From Achatina immaculata (lineage: Eukaryota > Mollusca > Gastropoda > Stylommatophora > Achatinidae), in NCBI GenBank assembly GCA_009760885.1, contig CM019713.1, positions 3,647,031 through 3,711,030 of the forward strand: DNA of 64,000 nucleotides, given 5' to 3'. The position numbers and the translations under genes were made by a program. Shown here piece after piece: positions 41,735 through 53,303 of this stretch. How positions within the stretch are numbered: the first letter of the stretch is position 1; every line of letters starts with the position of its first letter. Under the pieces are notes generated by a model, which did not search any database, was not told the origin of the DNA, and saw only the letters and a program-made list of their open reading frames with translations.

Positions 41735-43092
41735 CGAGGTCCGACAATTAAGTAATGAGACTGATTTTATTGTGGCCAAGACAACAATGCCTTCTATGAA
41801 GCAAAGCATTGAATCCAAAGAGGCAACCTTAATCTGTGATATGGCAACTTTTCATCGCCGCCGGATAAGCAGACGCCAAACAAGCAGCCATTTTGTTGAC
41901 CTAGTCAGAGGTGCATTGTTACGTAATCAGCATGGAGCAAAAAGTTAACACTAAATTCTGTTTAAAACTCGGAAAAAGTGCATTGAGACAGTTAAATTGA
42001 TGCGACGAGTTTATGGGGATAATAGTTTTTCTCGTGCACAGATATTCAGATGGTATTCACTATTTAAAAGTGTTGTGGAAACTATTACAAATGCAACTAG
42101 ACATGGACGCACAATTTCTGTTCGTAATAAGGAACTCATTGCAAAAGTCAGAGAACAGATACAAGACGATCGTTGTCTAACTGTGAGGATGATGGCAGAG
42201 AATGTGGTGTTAACCGAGACACCATTCGTAAAATTTTAGTGGATGATTTGGGCAAGAAAAAAGTTACTTGCCAGTTTGTACCACATTCGTTGTCTGATGA
42301 CCAAAAACATCAGCGTGTTGAGTACGCAAAAGACATTATCAAAACGCGTCGCAGAAATAAACATTTCTTAAATTTGATTGTTGGAGAGGATAAAACATGG
42401 ATTTTCCGGTATGATCCCACAAATAAACGCCAAAGTGTTGAGTGGAAGTCATCATCATCACCAAAAGGCAAAAAATTCGTCTTCAAAAGTCGAAAGGGAA
42501 GACAATGTTGGTGTGCTTCTACGACAGCAAAGTATTCACAAAGAATTTATTCCAGAGGGACAGACTATCACTGTCAAAGTTTATTTAAGCATTTTGAAAT
42601 GCCTTTTGAAAAGGATCCTCCGAGTCCGACCCGACCTAGCAGTTTTTTTTTCCTTCTTCGTGATAATGCAGCGGCTCACGGGGCGGTAGTTGTACAGGAA
42701 TTTTTGGCCAAAAAAAAACAAGTGTGTCTTCTCAACAATCCACCCTATTCCCCAGATTTGTCTCCTTGCGATTATTTTCTATGACCAAAATTAAAGTTAG
42801 CATTGAAAGGACGCTTCTGTAACGATACTGATGAGATCCAAAGGGCCGTAACATCGAATTTAAGGGCCATACCAACAGAAGAACTGCAGAGGTCGTTCCA
42901 GTGTTTCTTAGATCGTGCTACTCAATGTATCAAAGCACAAGGAGCTTATTTTGAAAGATGACGTGAATCGGTGTGAGAAGTGTGTTGAAAAGGAGTGTGA
43001 TTATGTAGAAAAATGGCAAATAACTTGTATCTCTATCTTATTATTTATGTTTAACGTTGTTAATTTGCCGTTACTTTTTTAATCATCCTCTT
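41735..43092 (+). mobile_element. Mariner (DD34D-type) transposon, inactivated
   Basis: It begins TA|CGAGGTCCGACAATTAAG, a mariner-type terminus. The transposase would start at 41932 (MEQKVNTKFCLKLGKS) and end at 42961. Visible motifs: N-terminal HTH region (GDNSFSRAQIFRWY, CGVNRDTIRKIL), a first-Asp region (GEDKTW...YDP), RDNAAAH for the second Asp, and YSPDLSPCDYF for the third. Extra A's lengthen the spacing by one residue. There are several frameshifts and an in-frame TGA at 42782, so it is dead. The right terminus is poorly preserved near 43072-43092 (ttactttttt...cctc). Confidence 0.9.
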
Positions 43093-43189
43093 TTAAATAT
43101 TATGTCTTTGACGATGAGCCTCATATCTTGCATTATTTAAATCTCTGTTCTTTGGACTCTGTTACGTAGCATTAAAGATGCAATTACGG

Positions 43190-43299
43190 ATACCTCGCTG
43201 TGGAACACAATTTTGAGAACAACTGAAAAGGGCATTAGAAAATTATCCTTTTCCCACACGACCTGTCTCAGAGAAATTTTGACTGTTTAGAGGCTAAGT
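43190..43299 (+). mobile_element. LINE family J, left part (split by LINE B)
   Basis: Homologous to 51210-51300 (gagaacaactgaaaag, attctcattccacacaacct-like text). It resumes at 43811 after the LINE B insertion. Confidence 0.65.
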
Positions 43300-43799
43300 G
43301 AATCTGTGGAGAGGAGCAGACAGAACCACAAAAATAAGATTTTTAAGGGCATGCATCTTTCCCATCGCAACATATGCCTGTGAGACCTGGACACTTAACA
43401 AAACAGCTGAGAAGCACATAAATGCCTTTGAATGTAAATGCTATAGAAGAGTTCTCCAAATATCGTGGACACAAAAAAGAACAAATATATTTATACTACA
43501 AGAGCTTAATATTGAAGAAGGCTGGCTAGTAAAGAGGATTAAAGAGAGAAAACTTAAATATTTTGGCCACATTAAACGTCATGATAATTTAGAGAAGACC
43601 GTATTGGAAGGATACATAATGGGAAAAAGAAAAAGAGGAAGACCGAAACGAAGATGGCTGCAAGACATCGTTGATGATCTGGAAATGGATGCAGCAGCAG
43701 CAGGCCATCTTGCTCACAACCGAGAGGCCTACAGGAGTGCTGTTTGGGAGGCAAAGTTCCGCAAGGGACATGCAAAGGAATGAATGAATGAATGAATGA
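43300..43799 (+). mobile_element. LINE family B, 3' region, nested in LINE J
   Basis: Open for 161 codons: TKIRFLRACIFPIATYACET, KHINAFECKCYRRVLQISW, KRKRGRPKRRWLQDIVDDLE, ending GHAKE and a (TGAA)n tail whose first TGA is the stop. An 11-bp duplication AGAGGCTAAGT lies at 43289-43299 and 43800-43810. Confidence 0.9.
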
Positions 43800-43810
43800 A
43801 GAGGCTAAGT

Positions 43811-44400
43811 CCAAAAGATAATACGGAGCTAGCTGTCACATGCAAACAAGAATGCAAGGGTATAATAATAGCAAAAATACGGTGGAAATGGGCTGGTCAT
43901 GTGCCCAGAAGGGACTTCAGGAACATTGCTAAAAACAGCCATGAGATAGACATCAGAGGGAAGAAGAAAGAGAGGGCGACCAAAGACTACCTGGCGGACA
44001 AGTGTAGAAACAGAGATGACTAGCACGCAACAAATGGGACGCCCATACAAAGAGAGGGCGACTAAAGACTACCTGGCGGACAAGTGTAGAAGCAGAGATG
44101 ACTAGCACGCAACAAATGGGACGCCCATACAAAGAGAGGGCGACTAAAGACTACCTGGCGGACAAGTGTAGAAGCAGAGATGACTAGCACGCAACAAATG
44201 GGACGCCCATACAAAGAGAGGGCGACCAAAGACTACCTGGCGGACAAGTGTAGAAGCAGAGATGACTAGCATGCAACAAACGGGACGCCATACAAAGGCT
44301 AGCCGCAGTTTGGGGTGAAGTGGAGAGAATCTGCTGCTGCTCTGCAAGACGCCAGAAGGCGTACTAGGCAGTGACCGCTACGTCAGTGGATGACATGGAT
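43811..44400 (+). mobile_element. LINE family J, right part, with internal 82-bp tandem array
   Basis: It reads RWKWAGHVPRRDFRNIAK and a degenerate end like that at 51490-51730. Between 43968 and 44297 an 82-bp unit (starting aaagagagggcgacc) is repeated four times. It ends gatgatgatggatgg. Confidence 0.8.
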
Positions 44401-44504
44401 GATGATGGATGGAAGTCAAGCATCATACATTAAAATGCGGATGGATATTGTGAATGTGAAGCACATATCCTTCACCTTTCGTAATTGTACTGATTACCGA
44501 TCAA

Positions 44505-44690
44505 TCAGTCTTTTGCATGTCCCTTGCGGAACTCTGCCTCCCTAACAGCTCGCCTGTAGGCCTCTCGGTTGAAAGCAAAATGGTCTGCTGCTGATGCATC
44601 CATTCGCAGGTTATCAACGATGTCTTGCAGCCGTCTTCGTCTTGTTCTTCCTCTTTCTTTTTCCCATTATGCATCCTACCAAGATTGATC
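44505..44690 (-). mobile_element. LINE family B, 3' fragment
   Basis: Complement of the LINE B C-terminus and tail (caatcagtcttttgcatgtc). A shorter copy is at 46365-46460 (-). Confidence 0.85.
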
Positions 44691-45034
44691 AACAGACGAG
44701 AAAAAAAAGAAACGTTCAGATCCATCAAATCACTTCAAGTTTCGCTGTAAGAATTACTCAGTTCTAGAAAATAATCTTTCTTGCCCCGGTAAACTGAGCT
44801 TATTTATCTAAACTCGGATTCAGAAACGTAATATATTCAGCTCATGTTCTAAATCGTGTATCAAAATTGTTATGATTTATACGCAGTAGAACAAATTGTG
44901 ACAGGCGAATGTAAATAACTGCGAAAGAAACATAAATGTAAACTAACTGCAGACAATTGGATATGAAGAAATCACAAGCTGCATTTCTGTATGTGTCTTT
45001 TTTTTTTCCTGTTTGACTTTGCATTGAAGCTGAA

Positions 45035-45330
45035 CATACCGGCGTTAGATTTGGCGAGGAATAGCTGGCCAAGACCCTGTCCCGTTTCTCTGTTTGTGCT
45101 CCCAGTAAAAAGAGGTCCAGCCTAGTTAACGGAGGCAGGGATCGATATAGTCCCCAAGGTGGTGGAGTCTCCTGTAGAAGTATTGCACACCCACCCCCAG
45201 CCCCTCTTTATAGCTGGACTCATGGACTGAAAAAAAATAGCTGTCATGGCCCGATCCTAAGCTACCTCGATGCTGTACTTCAATATCTTCACCGCATCGG
45301 CTGCAAAGAACACCAGCTCGCAGAGTGTCC
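45035..45330 (-). mobile_element. SINE-like repeat S1, copy 7
   Basis: Full-length reverse-strand copy, from gcgagctggtgttctttgca (complement, 45300-45320) to gggtcttggccagctatt (complement, 45062-45080). Confidence 0.78.
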
Positions 45331-45407
45331 TAATGTTAACACGAAAATGAGGACAGAACAAGAGAGAAATAGCGGCGGGGTTTCAATAAATAAAAATACT
45401 CATCAGC

Positions 45408-45535
45408 GTGTCTGTCTGTCTGTCCATTTGTCTGCCTGTCTGTCCATTTGTCTGTCTGTCTGTCCATTTGTTTATCTGTCTGTCCATTTGTCTATCTGTC
45501 TGTCTGTCTGTCTATTTGTCTGTCTGTTTATGTGA
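45408..45535. repeat. TGTC-rich tetranucleotide array
   Basis: (TGTC)n interrupted by CATT and TATC units. Confidence 0.93.
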
Positions 45536-45824
45536 GTGTTTTCTCTGTTAGAATTTAAATTTCCCTTAGGTAGAAAAAAAGTGATAAGAAAATATCGATT
45601 TACATGTAGTTCTCAGTTTCCAGGCTAAATATCTATTTTTTTAATGAACCTTCATTCTGCCTATGCAAGTGACATTTTCTGGAATTTTCCGTTTTTTCTG
45701 ATCGTTGACGAAATGTATCACTTTGTACTGCGGGTGATAAAGCACAGTTTAGTCATGGTTTATATTACAAAAAAATACGTTCTTCACTGAAATGTATGTG
45801 TGTGTGCGCGCGCGTGTGTGTGCG

Positions 45825-46110
45825 TGAGAGAGAGAGAGAGATTGGCTGACTGACTGATCTTTATTTCAAAAGGGTTAAGAATTGGGCACGCAGGCCCGTT
45901 TGACATTCTGCCCTTTATCATACATCTTTCACTCTATTCCAGACATTCTACAAATATGCTGTTCATGTAACAAACATAACTAACATTGAAGCTGAGAGAC
46001 ATAAAATACAACATAACATTTACGTTTCGCTCTTGTCCATTCACTCAGTACAGAGGTAACAATTAAGTGTATTCGGTGTCTGTGGGAGCAGTCTAAGATA
46101 ACTTAAGAGA
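45825..46110 (-). mobile_element. LINE family D, 3' UTR
   Basis: Blocks aaagggttaagaattgggca, acattctgccctttatcata and tctacaaatatgctg as in the 35035 copy. A (GA)n run again borders the tail. Confidence 0.8.
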
Positions 46111-46364
46111 GCGAGATCGCGCCAGTATTTCTTGAAACCAGCATAGTTGTACCTGATTTCACTTTACGTGAAGTACTTTCTGTAAAATACGGGTTTTCTC
46201 AATACAACATTCTGTACTTTATACCCCCCCCCCCACCTTTTTTTTAAATCTAAAACTAAACACATTTTACTAACATAGGCGAGAATTAAAAGTTCGCGTG
46301 ATTTTTTTCCATACGTTATTTACGGCGAGATTTAATCTTCGCACAATGCTCACATCAGTCAGTC

Positions 46365-46460
46365 AGTCATTTGCACATCACTTGTGGAACTTCGCCTCCC
46401 TAACAGCTCTCGTGTAGGCCTCTCGGTTGTAAGCACGATGTCCTGCTATTGATGCAAAAT
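46365..46460 (-). mobile_element. LINE family B, short 3' fragment
   Basis: Complement of the last approx. 90 bp of LINE B with tail tcagtcagtcagtcatttgc. Confidence 0.8.
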
Positions 46461-46690
46461 GCTCACATACAGAACCAAAATCAAGGCTAATTCTCCTCCA
46501 AACAGACTGAGCATCATCATCATCATCACGCTGGACCGATTATCCTCCAGCTGATTTCGTCGGTTTCTTTTTGACAAGGTTTGTAATAATATGAAAAGCT
46601 TACGGTAATCGACGGCCTACAAAATTTTCGGTTTTTAAAAAAATTTATTCGGTATTTCACCTGTAATTTCCGGTAAACACATTCACTGGT

Positions 46691-46696
<6 letters not shown>

Positions 46697-46741
<45 letters not shown>
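46697..46741. repeat. AT dinucleotide run, about 22 units
   Basis: Perfect (AT)n. Confidence 0.95.
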
Positions 46742-46745
<4 letters not shown>

Positions 46746-47399
46746 ACATATTTAACATTTTGAGAGGGATGGAAGAAAAAACAGTTTGAGAGGAATTGAA
46801 GTTTTATTATTTAAAAGGTTCTTTTCAAAGAAAATGTGAGGCCTGCTTGAAGACACAGATCTCTGGCCATTTCAGCTGTCACTGGACTGGGACTAATGTC
46901 TTAATTGCTGCGAGTTCTCTGCCTGTCAGGTATTTATCAGATAGACGAGCAAAAATACGCTGTATATATGTATACACTCTAACATTTTAATGTCACGTCT
47001 CTAGCTCTCTGCGGCACACCACTATGCCATTAAACATCACTGAGCTGCGGCACACCTTTTGATTTTAAAAAAAAAAAAAAAAAACTATAGTGTACAGAGT
47101 CATGCTTGAGAGAAAGATTGCGAATATAACAGGACAGGCTACGCAGAATATGTCGGTGTAATAAGTAATGTCTGAAAATAAAATGTGGAATGACTGGAGT
47201 CGACTGGACGCATAATGGTATAGAATACAACAGATAAGAGAACGTTTGCATGGATAAGACAGTTAAGACATACTGAGTGTATATAATTGTGTACACGTTG
47301 TATAAGCAAATAAAATGTCAAGCAGGAGTCTGCCACAGAGAAAATTGTAAACAGATATTACGAAGCTGTTATTTTCATGACTATTCTTGTAAGCGATTA

Positions 47400-47529
47400 T
47401 GTACGGGGTTTTTGGATTTTGCATCTAAATCAGCTCTATGACTGTCACGCCATGCCGTTAGTAGTATTCTCGAAGAGGTTTTAAATGAAAGAACTTGTGG
47501 AAGACTGGAAGACACTGTAGTATAGATTG
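47400..47529 (+). repeat. Direct repeat, left copy, flanking the 43-bp array
   Basis: Matches 48277-48405 over about 129 bp with only a few differences (tgtacggggtttttggattt through ggaagacactgtagtatag). Confidence 0.92.
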
Positions 47530-47654
47530 TAGTATAGATTGAGTGTTCATCAAGCAAACAAAAAAGAGAAAAAAACACTACTTTTACCGAGAAATGTTCT
47601 AAACTGTTTAATCTTTTTCGGACTGTTTAAACAAGAATGTTCTTATAGCGATTG

Positions 47655-48276
47655 TTCTCGCTGGTTCTATCTTCATCTTTACTGTTTCCTATATTTGTTC
47701 TTGCTGGTGCTATTTCATCTCTATTGTTTCCTATATTTGTTCTTGCTGGTTCTATCTTCATCTTTACTCTTTCTTATATTTGTTCTTGCTGGTTCTATCT
47801 TCATCTTCATTGTTTCCTATATTTGTTCTTGCTGGTGCTATTTCATCTCTATTGTTTCCTATATTTGTTCTTGCTGGTTCTATCTTCATCTTTACTCTTT
47901 CTTATATTTGTTCTTGCTGGTTCTATCTTCATCTTTACTCTTTCTTATATTTGTTCTTGCTGGTTCTATCTTCATCTTTACTCTTTCTTATATTTGTTCT
48001 TGCTGGTTCTATCTTCATCTTTACTCTTTCTTATATTTGTTCTTGCTGGTTCTATCTTCATCTTTACTCTTTCTTATATTTGTTCTTGCTGGTTCTATCT
48101 TCATCTTTACTGTTTCCTATATTTGTTCTTGCTGGTTCTATCTTCATCTTTACTGTTTCCTATATTTGTTCTTGCTGGTGCTATTTCATCTCTATTGTTT
48201 CCTATATTTGTTCTTGCTGGTTCTATCTTCATCTTTACTCTTTCTTATATTTGTTCTTGCTGGTTCTATCTTCATC
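47655..48276 (+). repeat. Minisatellite, 43-bp unit, about 14-15 copies
   Basis: The unit is tgttcttgctggttctatct then tcatctttactctttcttatatt, with variants ggtgctatttcatctctattg. It is present in inverted orientation at 49050-49397. Confidence 0.95.
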
Positions 48277-48405
48277 TGTACGGGGTTTTTGGATTTTGCA
48301 TCGAAATCAGCTCTACGACTGTCACGCCATGCCGTTAGTAGTATTCTCGAAGAGGTTTTAAATGAAAGAACTTGTGGAAGACTGGAAGACACTGTAGTAT
48401 AGATT
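48277..48405 (+). repeat. Direct repeat, right copy
   Basis: See the left copy at 47400-47529. It begins immediately at the end of the array. Confidence 0.92.
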
Positions 48406-49049
48406 TTTTTAATGGATTGATGATTTATTGGTGTAGTATATTTATCTTTACTTTACTGACGTGAATTAATTGTTCAGTCTTTTATTTCTTCTTGCCGCCG
48501 TCGTACTGAGTGGTGGAAGGCTGACTACTCCATACATTCACACCTTACGTATAAATAACGGGAACACGAAACAACAATCTTTTTTTCTTAAAATCACGAT
48601 CCTTATATTTACAAAACTCTGATCCACAAGGCAATGCGAATCAAACGAATCCTATGCGCATGAAGTCCATATGTTTATATATTTCCACACGCGTTATTGA
48701 ATCATACAAAAAAAAAAGGTTCCTTGAATAATATGATTTCAATCCTGATTACAAATGCACACAACTAAACTATACACGCCAGCCTCCATCTATCGAATGA
48801 CCCTCCTTGTCCACGTCTGCCGCTGGACTTCCACGTGCTCAACTCATCCCCCTTTTTTTCTCTTCACGTCTTATATACCTGGTCAGCGCCGGACTCGAAG
48901 GCCTGGGGATTTCCATTCAAAACCGGGTCACTGCTTGCGTATTTTTCCACTCCTTACAACACAAGATAGATACTGCTATAATATTTTCGGCGTTTGTAGT
49001 ACCAGATGCCAGCTTGGCCTTACTAGTGAAAGAGCAACTTACTGAACAA

Positions 49050-49490
49050 CAAATATAGGAAACAATAAAGATGAAGATAGAATCAGCAAGAGCAAATATA
49101 GGAAACAATAAAGATGAAGACAGAACCAGGAAGAGCAAATATAGAAAACAATAAAGACGAAGATAGAATCAGCAAGAGCAAATATAGGAAACAATAAGAT
49201 GAAGATAGAACCAGGAAGAACAAATATAGGAAACAATGAAGATGAAGATAGAACCAGCAAGAACAAATATAAGAAAGAGTAAAGATGAAGATAGAACCAG
49301 CAAGAACAAATATAGGAAACAATAGAGATGAAATAGCACCAGCAAGAACAAATATAGGAAACAGTAAAGATGAAGATAGAACCAGCAAGAACAATCGCTA
49401 TAAGAACATTCTTGTTTAAACAGTCCGAAAAAGATTAAACAGTTTAGAACATTTCTCGGTAAAAGTAGTGTTTTTTTCTCTTTGCTTGAT
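49050..49490 (-). repeat. Inverted copy of the 43-bp array with its left flank
   Basis: The reverse complement carries about 8 units of the 43-bp repeat. It then carries (49398-49490) the same unique flank found at 47548-47645 (cgagaaatgttctaaactgt, tttttcggactgtttaaac). Confidence 0.92.
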
Positions 49491-49537
49491 GAAGGCATAT
49501 CATCATCATTCATCTTCATCATCATCATATCATCGTT

Positions 49538-49572
<35 letters not shown>

Positions 49573-49631
49573 TAATACTGGTCTGGAATATAAACCGCTT
49601 CGTGCAGAAGCGTTCTAAAGAACATTTGATC

Positions 49632-49963
49632 TTGCATGTCTGTGACTCTTTGTCTACACTCAGTGTATTCTTGCATGTCTGTGACTCTTTGTCTACACTC
49701 AGTGTATTCTTGCATGTCTGTGACTCTTTGTCTACAGACAGTATGTTCTTGCATGTCTGTGACTCTTTGTCTACAGACAGTGTATTCTTGCATGTCTGTG
49801 ACTCTTTGTCTACAGACAGTATGTTCTTGCATGTCTGTGACTCTTTGTCTACAGACAGTGTATTCTTGCATGTCTGTGACTCTTTGTCTACACACAGTGT
49901 ATTCTTGCATGTCTGTGACTCTTTGTCTACACACAGTGTATTCTTGCACGTCTGTGACTCTGG
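49632..49963. repeat. Minisatellite, 39-bp unit, about 8.5 copies
   Basis: The unit is ttcttgcatgtctgtgactc then tttgtctacacacagtgta. Its 39-bp period makes long false open frames on both strands. A (CAT)n tract lies just upstream at 49505-49572. Confidence 0.95.
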
Positions 49964-51119
49964 CTTTTTTTTTTTTCATTTCTCCGAACGATACCTTCTC
50001 CCTCTCCCCAACAAGTGCTGCAATGTCTGGGTTTCAGAGAGGCTCCACCAGAATAGGATCACGCTGGTGCTTAGTGTGTTGTTTAAGCTTTACACAGAGA
50101 GAGCGCAGAAAGGCTAGACAGTCTTAGATATTATATGAAGCAGGCAGTCAACGAAGACTGAATAGAAAACAACAATGGCATGAATTGCTACAACAATCGA
50201 TATGTTTAATGAGTACGGCCTCAGCGGCCTGTAGCGACTGTATGTGGCAATATTTACTATTATCTTTGTCCTATGAGAGCTCGGCCGTAGAGTACGAAAA
50301 GCCGTAACTCGGTCGACCGTAAGTCGGTGCATGACTTTATGGCATTTAGAAAAGTCTGTGACCATTAATAAGCTTAATAGATTGTATAGATTTATAAATG
50401 AGGTTACTTTAGTACACAAAATGTGGGGAAAGGTCAACCACAGTGATAGTAATAATATAACATTTTTAGGTTACTTTTCAGTGGTTTAACATTTACAATT
50501 TTTAATGTTACTTTCCTTTCTTAACTTGAGGTAAATGTTCTAGGTTTTTCACAGGTGTTTTTTTTAATTAATTTTTTTTTGGTCTGAAAGACACAAGCCG
50601 AAATATTACATTGTTGTCCCACCAACAACTATTATTTTTATTTTTTTAAAAATGAAACAGTCTCACGCTATTAAGTGCATTATGCTGAGTTTTGAACTGG
50701 TTTCTGGAGCATTCTGGACCAAAGACGGAAAAGTCCGTCTTTTGGTAGGTGATAATTACTAAAATAAAACGGGAAATGCCGTTTCTGTTTTTTTTTTCAT
50801 GTTCATATCACTTGATGCTAGTACTCAGAGTTCATTTCAACTCCTTGTAGTTTAGTTATGAGGTTAATATTTAAGCAAAAAAAGATTCTTTTTCCACCTA
50901 AAAAAGTGACATTTAAAAAGTGAGTAGATGAATGCATAACAAAGTCAAATTGTCATCGCAGAAAGGGTAAAATAATGGCGGTCAGATTATGGCGGCTGTT
51001 ACGTTTCCGCCCTGGTCCTGCGATACAAGATAAGCTCTTCGCAAAACCTTACTTGCTTTTGATAACCAGTCTTGTTATAGTAAAGACATAAAGAGTAGAA
51101 TAAATAAAGCGATAACAGC

Positions 51120-51300
51120 TTTCGTTAATTTTAGAAACATCTGGAAGTCATCCCAGTGCTAGAAGCAAAGTAGAACTGTACCAAAGTTGTGTGTTATACA
51201 TACTTCTCTATGGAGCAGAATGCAGGAGAACAACTGAAAAGAAAATGGGTAAATTATTCTCATTCCACACAACCTGCTTCGGAAAGATTTTAAATATTTA
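51120..51300 (+). mobile_element. LINE family J, left part (second copy, split by LINE B)
   Basis: It reads KVELYQSCVLYILLYGAECR-like text, then homology to 43190-43290. It continues after the LINE B fragment at 51420-51730 (KWKWAGHALRKDLSNIAKTA). Confidence 0.7.
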
Positions 51301-51302
51301 CT

Positions 51303-51415
51303 GGTCAAAGCAACCGAGAGGCCTACAGGAGAGCTGCTAGGGAGGCAAAGTTCCGCAAGGGACAAGCAAATGACTGACTGACTGACTGACTTACTGACCG
51401 ACTGACTGACTGACA
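51303..51415 (+). mobile_element. LINE family B, short 3' fragment in LINE J
   Basis: caaccgagaggcctacagga through ggcaaagttccgcaagggac and a (TGAC)n tail. Confidence 0.85.
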
Positions 51416-51889
51416 AAAGATATTAAGTAATAGAGACTATATGCCCAGTGTGAGCAAGAAGACCCCCATGTTATAATAGAAAAAAAATGGAAATGGGCTG
51501 GACATGCGCTCCGAAAAGACCTCAGCAACATCGCTAAAACAGCCATCAGGACACCCCCGAAGCCGACTAAGGGCCACCGAGAACTGTACAGGCAGAAATG
51601 AGTAGCAAGCAGCACAGCTGCGGCACAATGCAAAGGCCGGGCGCGGACCGTGAGAAGTGGAGAGAGAATTTATTGCTGTTCTGTAGAGACCCGTCAAGGT
51701 GTATCGGGAGGTCCATGCTTAGCCGTATCACCAACGGAGGACGTGGATGGGATATTGTTGTCTAACCAGGATACCTCCTTCAGTGAGTGTGGTGTTCAGG
51801 GTATCAGTGATTTCCTAGTAACACACTATAATTAGTGTATAGGCATACAACTATACACAAAGCACTGCAGTAAAGCTGTGATACCAAAA

Positions 51890-52188
51890 TGTATAAAGTG
51901 GGAAAAAAGTAGCAACAGCTTTATTATTTCACGATAACAAACTTGTGACGTTTCGGAGCGAGCTTTTATGAAAAAAAAAAAACAGGACGAAGAATCAGAG
52001 AGAGGAGGCACAGTATAGAATCAAAGTATAGATTCTATTCAAGCATATATTCTATACATTGTCTCCTCTCTCTGATTCTTCGTCCTGTTTGTTTTTGTTT
52101 GACAAAGGCTCGCGCCGAAATGTCACAAGTGTGTTATCGTTAAATAATAAAGCTGTTGCTACTTCCCCCCCCCCCCCCCAGTTTATAC
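51890..52188. repeat. Fold-back (long inverted repeat) of two Penelope-like termini
   Basis: The left arm (51890-52016) and right arm (52059-52188) are inverse copies: gcaacagctttattatt, gtgacgtttcgg-gcgagc and aggacgaagaatcagagaga pair with their complements around a centre near 52040. The same terminal module occurs singly at 11880 and 56195. Confidence 0.85.
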
Positions 52189-52199
52189 ATCAGTGATTT

Positions 52200-53300
52200 G
52201 CTAGTCCAAACTGTGTCCTCAAGTGCCCTCGTACAATTATGAGAATTTCTTCCCGTTTGCCTTCAGAGAAAAATTTCTTGTCTATTGAGAAAATATAATT
52301 CTCTCTTCTTGGGTTGTCATCTATGCGGTACTTCACCTGTAATTGAATTTGTCTTTGATCGTCTCCTCTTGCTCCGCCTACTTAAAGACGAAACACATCA
52401 CGAACAATGTCTTTCTGCTCGTTTTATTTCCTGGCAAAGAACTAAATTATCGCGGGAACTAAGCACCAGGTCGGTCTATGACAGCACAGCGGGAAGATCC
52501 CAGATTATTCCAGTGATCTCCCCTCGATCTACGAGTTGGGGCACACAAGCGCCGTTGTACAAGCTTCCACGTGACTTCCCCGCGCGAGCCGGCTCTCCGT
52601 GTAGAACTTAACGCTGCTATGTCTGGCGGCTGACAATGCGACCACCTTCCGTCACCGACCCGAAATGGCCGTGCTGCCACGTTGTTCACATCATTGTTGT
52701 GGTTCCGCAGTCTTTGGCGGTTTATCGAATGTTTGTAACAGGCTGAAAAAGTTCGTAATGTTCCGTTAATTACAGGAACCAGCGATAATCTGGATATTCA
52801 TTTCAGTTCTTTACTAAATATGATATTCACAGCGTTCTGTAATAGAGTACGTGATCACTGAGTTGTATATTAGAATAGATATTGAGGAGTTCTATAATAA
52901 ACCAAAACGTTCATTTAGTCATGCAAGGAAAGAATGTTCATTGAGCCATGAAACGAAAAATACATTGATTGTACTCAGTGAAACGAACTGGATATTCAGT
53001 TAGTCCCTTCGTCGTAGAAGATATTCAGAAAGTTCTTACGAACATAGATTCTTTACCAATTTCTTAAGAAACAAGTTAAGTTCTGTGCTGGATTTAAGCT
53101 CGTAAAGGTAGGTGTTGTACTGACAGTTAAAAGTGATGCTATGGATACAATATAACCGACACATTCTTTGTAAATCTAAATCAGTTTCATGGTGTATATT
53201 CTGGCAGCGGTTTTGTGTAAAACATATGTTCAGCTTAACGTCTCTATGAAGTAAATGATGGTTTGGTAGAATTTTCTGTTTATTTGGCTCAAAAGGCTTT
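52200..53300. other. Unassigned stretch
   Basis: Mostly unique. 52440-52690 is locally GC-rich with a 108-codon open frame (52285-52611, +), without recognisable homology or convincing splice context. I make no call. Confidence 0.4.
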
Positions 53301-53303
53301 CAT

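Noticed and set aside
52285..52611. 108-codon open frame in GC-rich sequence
   Set aside because: No recognisable domain or splice context; could be chance in GC-rich DNA.
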